A stretch of DNA of 64,000 bases, taken from the NCBI GenBank assembly GCA_949358305.1, contig OX442314.1, forward strand, positions 57,979,369 to 58,043,368, written 5' to 3'. Each line of letters opens with the position of its first letter. Position 1 is the stretch's first letter. The notes under the pieces were generated by a model that had not been told where the DNA came from, did no database searches, and was given only the letters and a program-made list of their open reading frames with translations. The position numbers and the translations under genes were made by a program. Shown here piece by piece: positions 1-9,032 of the stretch. The DNA comes from Strigamia acuminata. Lineage: Eukaryota; Arthropoda; Chilopoda; Geophilomorpha; Linotaeniidae.

Positions 1-690
1 TCAAAACAATAAACAGAAATAGAAAAACTAGGAAGAGATAAGAGAGAAGTGAGAGAAAGAGAAGAAAGTTAGGAATGAGTAAGGGATAAGAAAGGAAGAA
101 ATGAGGGAAAAAATGAGGAGAATTCGGCTAAACGTAAGACAGAATGTAAACAATACAAGGTAGGAACACAATTAGGGTTTATTAGAAACACAACACGGGG
201 GAAACAATGCGTACTACTCGTACGCGTGAACACCGGACCGTGACAGTCGTTTATTTACTTTATTTTATTTTATTTTAACTTTATTAGGCCTATTATTAGG
301 CTTAATACTGCTAAATAACAACTGGAATTAGAAAATCGTCTGCGCAGAATGGGATGCGCAGTACGAATTTAGCATCAAGATACCGTGCACGGACTATAGT
401 AAACATGAATAACATGTGTGCAGCATTTACATGTCTTTGTACTGCAAGCCCGTATTCTCCACGAATGCGGCATTTATGTGACTGTATTATAAACCTGCAT
501 TCTTACAAGAATGTATCATTTACAAGAGCTTTAGCTTAACGTTGACTGACTTGTGAGATATGCGCTAGATCGCCTTTTGTCTACAGACACTGAAAGGTTG
601 GAATCGAAACTGGTAAAAACTATTAGGGGAAAAGTTATTACTGATTGGCTTTTCCAAACTGGTCCCACACAGCGCCATACACTCGCCTCT
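1..690. other. AT-rich stretch without a recognised gene
   Basis: Purine-rich low-complexity DNA (1-130) is followed by AT-rich sequence. The only open frames are short and have no recognisable domain. I see no promoter, RNA gene or element end that I can support here. Confidence 0.6.
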
Positions 691-691
691 T

Positions 692-1285
692 AAGCTAAGT
701 ACACATGAGACTTTCAGACTCTGAATATTCAGAGTCTGAAATTTCAGGATGTCACGTTGCGCGCGAAATGATTCCGCCTGTGTGTTTGGCTGTGTTATTC
801 CGTGCGCGGAAATTGTTTGGTACACACAATCCGTGCACGGAAATTGTTTGCTACACACAATCCGTGCACGTGTTGTAAATACAAATGGCGACCACTTTTA
901 AAAAATGTTGGAGTTTGATTGTGCAAAATAAATGGATTGCTGTATTTTTAAATTAATAATTAATAATAAATAATAAAATTAATTAATCAAACATTTTTTG
1001 TATTATCTGTCTTTGTATTCAGTATCCACCTCCACACCTTGTGTACGACCGGTCACGATCGGTCGCATTACCACAATGCATTCTGGGTACTCAGAATCTG
1101 TTCGTGCACGGAAACAATTCAAGCTATTCCGTGCATCATCACTGCCGGAAAGAATAAAATTTCGGTTGCCAGAAAGTTTCCGTGTGTGGTAAACGGAACC
1201 GTGTGTACCACACTGACCCAAACTTTCGACCATACACGGAAAGTGATCATTCCGTGCACGGAATCAGGTCATGTGTACTTAGCTT
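692..1285. mobile_element. MITE-like non-autonomous DNA transposon with terminal inverted repeats
   Basis: A 17-bp perfect inverted repeat lies at 692-708 and 1269-1285 (AAGCTAAGTACACATGA and its complement). The interior is full of the palindromic motif CCGTGCACGG and GTGTGTAC-type repeats in both orientations, typical of subterminal transposase-binding repeats in MITEs. No transposase frame is present. The flanking trinucleotides are TTA on the left and TTT on the right, close to a Harbinger-type TWA duplication but not identical, so the superfamily is not settled. Confidence 0.6.
712..741. repeat. 30-bp perfect palindrome
   Basis: Bases 712-741 equal their own reverse complement, centred between 726 and 727, with the core CTGAATATTCAG. 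It sits just inside the left inverted repeat of the MITE. It could form a cruciform or be a dimeric protein-binding site; which one is inference. Confidence 0.85.
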
Positions 1286-2158
1286 TTGATACTAAAAATA
1301 AACAAAATTGAAATAAATCATACGTAGGCTATTGGCTGACGGCAATTCAAATTCGGACAAAAAATTGTAATTACTTGTGCCTTATGCTTTGGGGAAAGGT
1401 AAACACTCCACACTGATGAGTGTCCAATGGCATTTAATACAAAAGAAATAAGTAAAAACACTAACACTAACACTAATGTAAATGAATAAGTTAAAAACGA
1501 AAATAAGGACGGAAGAGGTTGGTCAATCCTCTTAAAAAAAATAATTAAAACAATAAACGCTAAACAAATTGGAAATAAGAAAAAATACTATTTTCAAAAA
1601 ATAATCAGCCGGGACCTGACCTAGATCCATGGGCCGGGAGGTTTTCAAAAAATCTCAGATGGCTTCTTTCTCTCACCAGGCACTCACGAAAGTGATGTGG
1701 TGTCAGTGATGCAGGTAGCGCATCTTTCACGCGGGCTTGTCGTCCATGCCTCACCGGTGTCTAGCAGGACCCTGAAAATTTAAATCGGGTGTTAAGTCGG
1801 GTGGCTATGTGTAAATAATCCGGCATAATGGATGGCAACGCTGGGTGGTCTGCGAAAGCCTCTGGTAAAGGCTCCAAACTGGCAGCGGGCAGGTCACTTA
1901 GTTGTCTTGGTCGGTTGTAAATGTCCTGCGGATGCCAGGTGCTGCTGAGGTTACAATTCGATCTAGAAGTTGCGACCACTAGCGCATGGTTGCCGTGGAC
2001 GGCGCCCACCATCCACCCGCAACCATAGCAGAGGGGACAGATGACATCGATGGTCACCACACTTTAAATTGGTCATTATTTCTAGTCGTGTTTGAGAATT
2101 GATTGGCACTTGGGAAGCTGAAATCTCATGACCATAATGAGAGCTGCCAGTATTCAAC
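1286..2158. other. Intergenic stretch, nothing recognised
   Basis: AT-rich to about 1600, then moderately GC-rich (1620-2060). Open frames at 1761-2166 are short and overlap in several phases with no motif. No repeat partner was found elsewhere in the window. Confidence 0.5.
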
Positions 2159-2540
2159 TTAAACATTGTTGTTTAGTTTAGGGCAGGTAGCTTTTACATA
2201 AGCAGTACAATTCATGTTGATTTTAGTGGTTCCACTCATTTTCAGCATTCTTTTTCTGTCTTCATTGTGACAAGATGGATTGTAAAATTCTGACCGGTTG
2301 TAGTTAAAATATTCAGTTGTTTTATCTTTCGAAATGAACAGTTGATTTTTTTTCTTCATGTACCAGCCAATTCTTCAATTCGTTTTTAGATGAAAAGGCC
2401 AAATGTTTAACATCAATTTGCTTGTTGTCATTATTTTCAAGGTGTTGTATCAAATTTTTTCCTCTATTAGTTGAAAATGAACAATCGTCTTCTTGGCATT
2501 TAAAGTTATTAACTAAAAAAAAGTAATAAAAACAAATCAA
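2159..2540 (-). pseudogene. Relic of a Mutator-type transposase N-terminal zinc cluster (FAR1/FLYWCH-like)
   Basis: Two adjoining minus-strand frames read as one broken protein. The first part has a C2H2-like pattern (FKCQEDDCSF, then H about 18 residues on) followed by LKNWL. The second has NYNRSEFYNP, then KRMLKMSGTTKINMNCTAYV. A C-rich head followed by a 'CNRSG...K.QGS.KI...CPA' block is how MULE transposases and FAR1-type proteins begin. The frame changes near 2340 at an A/T run, and no DDE domain follows. This is family-pattern recognition, not an alignment. Confidence 0.45.
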
Positions 2541-3214
2541 TAACTAAATAAATAAATACAAGTTTGAAAATTGAATTAAAAATTTGAAAATTTAGAATAA
2601 TTCAAGGATATCACTCACAACATTTTTCTAAAATTTAGAAAATTTTCTGATATTTTAATACATTACTGTTTTAAATTTGTTTTTATTTCTTTGAACCTTT
2701 ATTTTAACTTTTTTTGGATTTTTTAAAAACTGAAAATGTTTGAACCATTTGCTCACATGCGAGGGCGAGGGAGAGGCCATAGGGCTCTAGGCACAAGAGC
2801 GGTAGCATCGCTCACAACCGCTCAGTAAAATGTCAGCTAACTCGTTTTAATTCCACATCAAACTTCGTATTGACTCATCCACAAATTTTGGAAAAATTTG
2901 AAAAATTTGAAAAATTTGGAAATTTAAATTTGTTTTTATTTAATAAATTTTTATTATATACATCTGATTAAAAATATAAAATGAAAAATAGCTTGCTGTT
3001 TCCGAATGCCATAAATTTTAATTCTGTGCTCACTCAATGTTTTATATCTGGAAAAAGTTTTAAAGCAGTAATCACAAATTTTATTTGACATTTTGACAAA
3101 TACTGAAATCAAACAAGCAAAATATCCCGCCTTTTACATACGTCATAAAACGTTTTAATATTGACCAATCAGGAGCGACCAGGATGTCAGGATCTAGTCG
3201 CTTGTATTCTGATA
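2541..3214. other. AT-rich spacer
   Basis: Very AT-rich with short AAATTTG-type simple repeats around 2885-2930. One GC-richer patch (2755-2830) holds no frame of note. Nothing else recognised. Confidence 0.5.
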
Positions 3215-3216
3215 TA

Positions 3217-3774
3217 CAGTCGAAACTCTTTATAACGAATCGCAAGGGACCGGACGAATCGATTCGTTATAACGAGAATTCGTTAAAACGAATTAGGTGA
3301 AAAAATTAAATTTCATCACCAAGCATTATTTTTTTTGTAGACATTGATTACCACTGGAAAGTTTCATGTTAATTTTACTCCGATTCCTTAAAATTGTTGA
3401 AATTGTAGAACGGGACAAATTAAACTGCTTGCTACAATTGATGGCTTCTTGCCATTGTCAATGGCATCAATAATGTTCAGCTTGACGTGAATCAAAATTG
3501 CTTTTTGTTTGGCAGTCATTTTCATTTTCCTGTGTTTCCTAAATATGGGCATTGGATGTTGTGATCACTTTTGAAAATTCGTTATAACGAGAGCTTATGG
3601 GTATTATAGTGTACCTGAAACTTGTTTGTTATAACGAATAATTCGTTATATCGAAATTCGTTATAACGAAAATATTTAACATGGTGTTCTATGGCTGGCC
3701 AACCAAGTCATTTTCAAAAATTCGTTATAGCGATAATTCGTTATATCGCGATTCGTTATAAAGAGTTTCGACTG
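3217..3774 (-). mobile_element. Pogo/Tigger-type MITE (558 bp) with a TA target duplication
   Basis: The termini are inverted copies beginning CAGTCGAAACTCTTTATAAC, at 3217 and ending at 3774, flanked by TA at 3215-3216 and 3775-3776. CAGT ends plus a TA duplication define Tc1/mariner-pogo elements. The subterminal region repeats ATTCGTTATAACGA many times in both orientations, the usual transposase-binding array of this group. The inside keeps a fragment of transposase on the minus strand, listed separately, so this is a deletion derivative and not an unrelated hairpin. Confidence 0.85.
3340..3525 (-). pseudogene. CENP-B-type N-terminal helix-turn-helix remnant of a pogo transposase
   Basis: Starting at the ATG at 3525 the minus strand reads MKMTAKQKAILIHVKL followed by an INDAIDN-like helix. 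After a one-base shift near 3430 another frame reads QFNLSRSTISTILRNRSK. Both halves fit the CENP-B N-terminal domain, where a KQK helix is followed by a 'S.STIS.ILRN' recognition helix. The rest of the transposase, including the DDE core and the second DNA-binding domain, is absent. It is non-functional as it stands. Confidence 0.6.
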
Positions 3775-3891
3775 TAACAGCAAAACACTAATAAACTCTT
3801 AATATTAACACTTCGAATTGATTAAAGATAGACTTAAAATTAAATTACATTCTTCAACTGGAGGCATCTTTAATGAAACATAAAAAACACT

Positions 3892-4524
3892 TGTGAGTGT
3901 TCGGACGGACGCCACGTGGTCTGGGGAGGACCGCGAGGCGCTGGACGCAACACACACGATAATTAAATCCACGAAATACACGAAAGACACAAGTTTAGGT
4001 TTTGGTTATTACTTTATTGTTGTCTAGGGGTATGATATGGTGTCTCAAGGTGTATTTCCCAAGTGTAATGACGGTTTTGCCGCCATTCCTGATTGACCAC
4101 GTGTCACGGCAATCGGTAGATCGCCATGACACGCGAGATCGGTTATTGCAGTTTGTGTCGCGTCGTCGCAACGTTCTTTAGAAACGTGCGACGAACACGG
4201 CGTGTTGGACGCTTCAAGTCCCGACTGGCGACAGCATTGCTGCGTCGGTCCTTCGGGTCTCAACTACGATCGGCATTGCGAAGAAGGTCGGAACACGACC
4301 GTTCGCCATGCTGGTCAAGAATCAACTGTCGGGCTTCTGCGGGGCCCACCACTTCCAGAAGGGGCACTTCCGGTTCCCAATTGGCCGGAGCCAATGACCA
4401 ACAGCTCCACCTGGTGCGGGGGACCGCGCCAGGTCGCGCACGAGAAACACACGAGGTGCGCGAGAGCTGGGAAGCGCCGTGTGTTGCAGTGAAGTGACAC
4501 AGCCTGAGTGGGCAGCTGGTCACA
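3892..4524 (-). repeat. 3' LTR of element A
   Basis: 633 bp, 99.7% identical by eye to the LTR at 18743-19375. On the coding strand it starts TGTGACCAGC and ends ACACTCACA. It is more GC-rich than the surrounding DNA. A purine tract lies immediately upstream on the coding strand, which makes this the 3' copy. Confidence 0.92.
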
Positions 4525-4545
4525 TCTCCCCCCCCTAAAAAGAGG
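4525..4545 (-). promoter_or_regulatory. Polypurine tract of element A
   Basis: On the minus strand a run of eight G followed by AGA lies directly before the TGTGACC start of the 3' LTR. This is the standard plus-strand primer of LTR elements and fixes the orientation. Confidence 0.85.
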
Positions 4546-4910
4546 TAATTCTTAGAGAGGAGAACTGACAACACACTTCACGAAAGTGGTTTGAAAAGTT
4601 AATTGTTTATTACTTCTCTTTTTATAGGAAACACTGCGGGAAACACACACTCAAGGACCACACTTACCCCCAGGATGGAAAAACAGAAAAAATTCGAAAT
4701 ACACTGTATAATAAATAAAATAAAAACACACTTTGTAATTTTTGAACATGAATAAAATGCTATTTTGAATTTTAAACTTATAACTCGTGGTTATTTAATA
4801 AAAAGACTTTTAAAAGGTAAGTTGAAATGAAATGAATGTGAAAACTTGTAAATATACAATAAAAACACTTGTTTGTAGGTCTAAAAAGACCTGGACGAGA
4901 CTTTTCGCTT

Positions 4911-5798
4911 TTACTCTTTCGGCTCCAACGACTTCCCTGGCGTCACCGGCAATTCGTCGAGTTGATCTATCTCTTCTTGGCGAACTGGTGACATTTTCTC
5001 CGCCAGACCCCGGTGTGCTTTCAGGTGTTTACGAGCTCTCTTTTCCCGATTCTTTTCGACGACGGGCTTCGACTTCGGCTTCGGAGCCGGCTTGGAATTT
5101 TCCTCGGCTTTTGGCGCTTGGACCGTCGTGTCCGCATCTTCGCCGCCGAAAACAAGATTTGTCGGGATGTCGCCGGATATTGGCGGCATCTCGACGGCTG
5201 TCGATGTTTCCAGCGTGGCGGCGAATAGTTCGCTTGCTGGTTGCAGCGGTGCGCTCGTCGTTGGGAAAACGAACGAGTTTGTGACGTTTCCAGCCTCGGT
5301 TGGAGCTGTCAGCGATAAAGGGAGAAGTGGAGAAGGTAATATTTGGCTCCAAATCCTTTTCAATTCTTTCGGAGTTTTCTCCGTCGGCTTAACTTGTGGC
5401 GAAACAGTCATGGCTGTCTCGCTTGTGATCGTTGCCGCCGCCGGTGTCTTCGACATGGTATTGGCGGTGGCGTTTATGTGCCGTTGATAATCGGCAGTTT
5501 TTCGTAATTGACGACGCTTTCTGGCTTCGTCATTTACTTCCTTTACACTCCAAGTCGGATGTTCTGTATGAACAGCCAACCGAAGCCCTAGTAACTCCGT
5601 GGAAATGTTAGTTTCCATGGAAATACTTATTTGTTTCGTTGTTGCGGAAGAGGTTTTTGGACCACTTCCTTTTGGCATTGGTTTGGCTGTCGAGTTTTTG
5701 CTCGATTGCTTTGCCGTTTTGTTTGTATCGACCGTCGAGTTTTTGCTCGTGGCTTCTACTTGTGTTTGCGGCTGAAATGACGAATTTTTGTTCGACAT
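4911..5798 (-). CDS. Unrecognised 295-residue ORF in the 3' part of element A
   Basis: An open frame of 295 codons begins MSNKNSSFQPQTQ and ends near the 3' LTR, where env or accessory genes lie in other LTR elements. The first 60 residues are rich in S, T, K and Q. A central segment (about residues 70-110) is charged, with KRRQLRKTADYQRH. The C-terminal third is proline- and lysine-rich and basic, with KNREKRARKH. There is no signal peptide, transmembrane segment, zinc knuckle or known catalytic motif, so it is not a conventional Env. An overlapping frame at 5608-5907 is open too but looks less protein-like. The element is young and the frame long, so I think it is a real product, perhaps a nucleic-acid-binding accessory protein; the function is unknown. 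Confidence 0.5.
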   Translation of the reverse strand: MSNKNSSFQPQTQVEATSKNSTVDTNKTAKQSSKNSTAKPMPKGSGPKTSSATTKQISISMETNISTELLGLRLAVHTEHPTWSVKEVNDEARKRRQLRKTADYQRHINATANTMSKTPAAATITSETAMTVSPQVKPTEKTPKELKRIWSQILPSPLLPLSLTAPTEAGNVTNSFVFPTTSAPLQPASELFAATLETSTAVEMPPISGDIPTNLVFGGEDADTTVQAPKAEENSKPAPKPKSKPVVEKNREKRARKHLKAHRGLAEKMSPVRQEEIDQLDELPVTPGKSLEPKE

Positions 5799-6381
5799 CT
5801 TCGTCTTTTTTCTTGGCGGTTGCGTTGGGGTAGAGGATGCGGAAAGTCCCTTGAAGTAGATTTTCGCGTCCCTTTCCCTGTCGGCTTCGCTTCAAACTTT
5901 TCCCCATGTCAAGACGCGTTTGCTATTGGGAAGTAAATGTTCCGGCCGCATGAAAAATTTAAAAAAATTCTCCACCGGTCGATAAAGATAAACAATCTTT
6001 TTCCCATTGCAGTTCATACATGCCGTTACCTGCAAATTTAGGTAGTGCGTGAGTCCTCCGCCCATGCATACTGTACATGTCGTGTGTGTCGACAACAATC
6101 GTTGGTCCATTGTTCGATAGAAAACGATTTCGGCAATAAGATTCGGGGAAAAAAAATAACCGATAAGTCTTTCGAGAAACGATTGATTGCGAGAAGCTTG
6201 TGTAGTGGTCGGTTGCTGTTGGTGAACAGAATGATTTGTAGACCGAATCAGCGCTCGTTAAATATACGAATTTCGTACACGTGTTAATAGCGTATTTTTG
6301 GAAGGTACCGCAGACGTTTTCTAGACGATCTGTGATTGGTCCAAAATTGGTTTCTTGAGTTCAGGGGTGTCCCCCTGGTGT

Positions 6382-7271
6382 TTAATCGAGTAATCTTGCC
6401 GGTGTTCGTCGAATTCTTTGAGGTCGACCGGAAATTTGTTGTGGTTTTGGCCAAATATTTGTAGTTTGTTTTGAAATTACATTTGGCAGAGGCAAAACCA
6501 TATTTTGGTTCAAAATATTCAATGGTTGCGCTGGTATTAGCAATTTGGTTGCTGTACTGGCGTTTTTTGGTCGTGCTGGAGTTGACAACTTAGTTGTTAC
6601 TCGAGTATTCAAAGGTTGTGTTGAAATTGGCAATTTTGTTGTCAATTCAGCATCTTTTTGGTTGACTGTCAGGGACTTCTATATCTCTTTCATCTGGAAT
6701 AGGCCACTTGGTATTCTCATCTGAAGGAATAAATCTCCTGTGTTTCACAATGTTGTAAAACCATTTGTATTGGTCATTTTAGTGATTATACCTGGTTCTT
6801 TGAAAAGGTCTTTGCGAGACGTAGCTAATGGTATAGCTATTTTCCTCAAATGGTGGATTTTTAGTGATACTAAATTTCCAACTTCAAATCTAGAATTCTC
6901 AGTGTGGTCTGAACTTGTCAAATCACAGCTGAAAGTTTTCCAAATTCGTGGTGCTGTAGTTGCTTTCTGCGCGTTTCAGCGTCCTATTACAAAAACAACT
7001 AACTTAGTCTTTAAACCAAAGCATCTTGGTCGTCCATTTGTAGAAAGACTGCTTTGAGCCAGCTGCTACTTTTGCATCCGTAAGGGTGACAAAGTGCGAG
7101 CGAATCAGGCAGAGACAGCATAATTCTTTCTGCAAATTGGTTCTCAAACTCAAATGCAGATGCATTCTTCTGATTGCTGCTGTTTTCACCTCCTGGGACA
7201 TTCCTTGTTTTAAAAATGACTGCCACCACAGGTCTAACAACTTTTATTTGTAATGAGTGTAATTTGTTCAT
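6382..7271 (-). pseudogene. Decayed C-terminal pol/integrase relic in element A
   Basis: Several minus-strand frames give fragments that look like the tail of an integrase. One is RFEVGNLVSLKIHHLRK, resembling the post-catalytic 'F..GDLV.LK' domain. Another ends GRPQRIRRTPARLLD, like the basic tails of many LTR-element Pols. The pieces are in different frames and broken by stops. No DDE core, RNase H or RT precedes them. I infer that element A once had pol and lost almost all of it. The assignment rests on short motifs. Confidence 0.35.
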
Positions 7272-7700
7272 GAGAGAGGGATTAGGGATGTCACTTCCCC
7301 CCCTGTCCTCTCTTTGGTAGTGAATTTATTTAATTTTGTGTAATTAAATTCTCAGAGATCCCACGATTTTCGAAAATTTGTTTGAAAATCAAACCTTTCC
7401 CGAAAAATCTGTGATCACCACATGTTTTTCCATTGTTTTCTGGTCGCTATTTTGTATTTTTATGAAAAACCAACAATATTGACCCAATAGATGCCAAAAT
7501 TTCTCCATTTCTGAAGAAAAGCAACATTTTTTGAAAGCAAATAGAAATTTGTTTGGAACTAGAAGTTCAGAACCAGATCAAATTTTGGTCTGATTCCATG
7601 AGAACATGACTTTTGTGCCCTAAAAAAGCACGAAATCATGTCCAAAGAACTTCTAAATTTTCAAACCAGAGACTTTTATCGTTGTTTTGCAACAAATAAA
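7270..7700 (-). repeat. Copy 2 of a ~430-bp noncoding block in element A
   Basis: It is clearly related to 16560-16985: both open with GGGATTAG.GATGTCACT followed by a C run, and share 'AACCAGATCA...GGTCTG', 'ACATGACTTTTGT' and 'AATCATGTCC'. Each copy has a hairpin (here 7605-7640, arms CATGACTTTTGTGC / GCACGAAATCATG). The copy lies just downstream of gag, where pol would be. No long frame crosses it. Confidence 0.75.
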
Positions 7701-7908
7701 TTTAACCGCGTTGGTGCGCAGATAAAAAAACAATCCTTGTCGCATTGCAACAAAGAGTAGTCAGCATCCAGTCAGAATCTGCTTGGACTTTGTCATTCCG
7801 AGAATACAATGCATGGATTCGGTTCTTCTGATGATAAATCATCAAAAAGAGAATCGTACATGTCTTCTTCCGATGGCATTAGAATTGTTGAAAGGGCGCA
7901 GTCGTCGA

Positions 7909-8549
7909 TTACTCTAAAGTCTCCTCCGACTGCGACTCCTCGTTTCCCATTGCCGAATTCCAACCAAATTCACTGGCCATAAACATTTGCTGTGCCAAAT
8001 GAAGTTTGGTTGCCTCGATTAACTCGATGGTTGCTTTGGCGGACTCCTCCTTGTGCGGACAGTGTCGCTCAAAATGAGGGCCTCCACATCCCCAGCAACC
8101 ACCGGTTCGTGGTTTGTTTGCATAGTCCTTCAGCTTATTGCTGGGGACCAGCGATCGGTCTGTATTTTCCGCGGCCTTGGTTGCTGCTACAGCAGCGTTT
8201 TTTGGTGCGGGAAATAACGTTCGACCATTGGGATTTTTCATCCCAAAAGGAACAAACGTTTTTGGTTTCTCTGCAGCAGTGGCGGTCGCAGTTGCTACCG
8301 ATTGTTGCGGAATTTGTTTTGGTGGAAAAACAGTTTCTGTCTTTTCAACCAATGGAGTTGCTGAAACTACTGTCTCTTCGTTGAGGACAGAAGCTTCGGT
8401 GATTTCGCAGGCATGTTTTAATGATGCCCACGAGTTGTTAGCATGCAATGCGGCTCGTGCCATGTCTTTAGCTGCTGGTCGCAGAATTGAAAGCACTTTC
8501 CGAATTTGCTGGCTTTCATGCACCGGTATGGTAAGCTGTTGGTACAGCT
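7909..8549 (-). CDS. gag: Gag of element A, 3' portion (zinc-knuckle end)
   Basis: This is the second part of element A's gag, cut off from its 5' part by the Copia insertion. The frame enters at the target duplication (8545-8549) and runs to a TAA at 7909-7911. It carries a compact Cys/His knuckle, CWGCGGPHFERHC (C-X2-C-X3-H-X4-C, one residue shorter than usual), and an acidic tail. Removing the Copia element and one copy of the 5-bp duplication leaves 330 + 212 codons in a single frame (541 residues), so gag was intact when Copia landed. Just past the stop the -1 frame stays open for about 40 codons (MPSEEDMYDSLFDD), possibly a leftover pol start. Confidence 0.8.
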
Positions 8550-9015
8550 TGAAGAGCGTATTTGGACCTGGAGCATGCGGAAATAACTTGCAAACCGATT
8601 ATAAAGTGCGGTTAGTTCGCAACACGCGACCGCCATCTTTATTCACCATGAAAGCATAAAAACAAGTGATCTGGGTTGAGGCTATTTGATCTCAACTCAG
8701 GTTACAGAGTAACAACGAGAACAAATCTATTAGTATAACCAAATAGATTTATTCTTTACAATAATACAACGTAAAGACTAAAGTAATGGATAAACAATAC
8801 CAAACCAAATTAAACGATCATCGCTTAACAAGCAGACGACGGGACGCGCGTTATCACATAGACACAGCCAGTTGGAGTACGAAACAAGCGTAGTTTAAAA
8901 AGCAGAATCAACTGGCTGACCATTCGTACCAATATATGAAGTAACGCGCTTATTGTGCCTACTCGGAAATGCACAACAAATATGATTATCGCAAATAATT
9001 CATCGCAAACCAACA
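8550..9015 (-). repeat. 3' LTR of Copia element B
   Basis: 466 bp; on the coding strand it starts TGTTGGTTTGCG and ends with CTCTTCA. No difference from 14999-15464 was seen. It is preceded on the coding strand by a purine-rich tract. Confidence 0.95.
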
Positions 9016-9026
9016 AATCCCCCTTC
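9016..9026 (-). promoter_or_regulatory. Polypurine tract of element B
   Basis: The minus strand reads GAAGGGGGATT directly against the TGTTGG start of the 3' LTR. Confidence 0.8.
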
Positions 9027-9032
9027 GATGAA

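Noticed and set aside
4126-4574. Overlapping frames of about 100 codons on both strands (repeated at 18977-19426)
   Set aside because: They lie inside the GC-rich LTRs of element A and are open only because of base composition.
5608-5907. Alternative 99-codon ORF overlapping the unknown ORF of element A
   Set aside because: It overlaps the longer frame in another phase and has no motif; the longer one is preferred, though the region upstream of 5798 is not settled.
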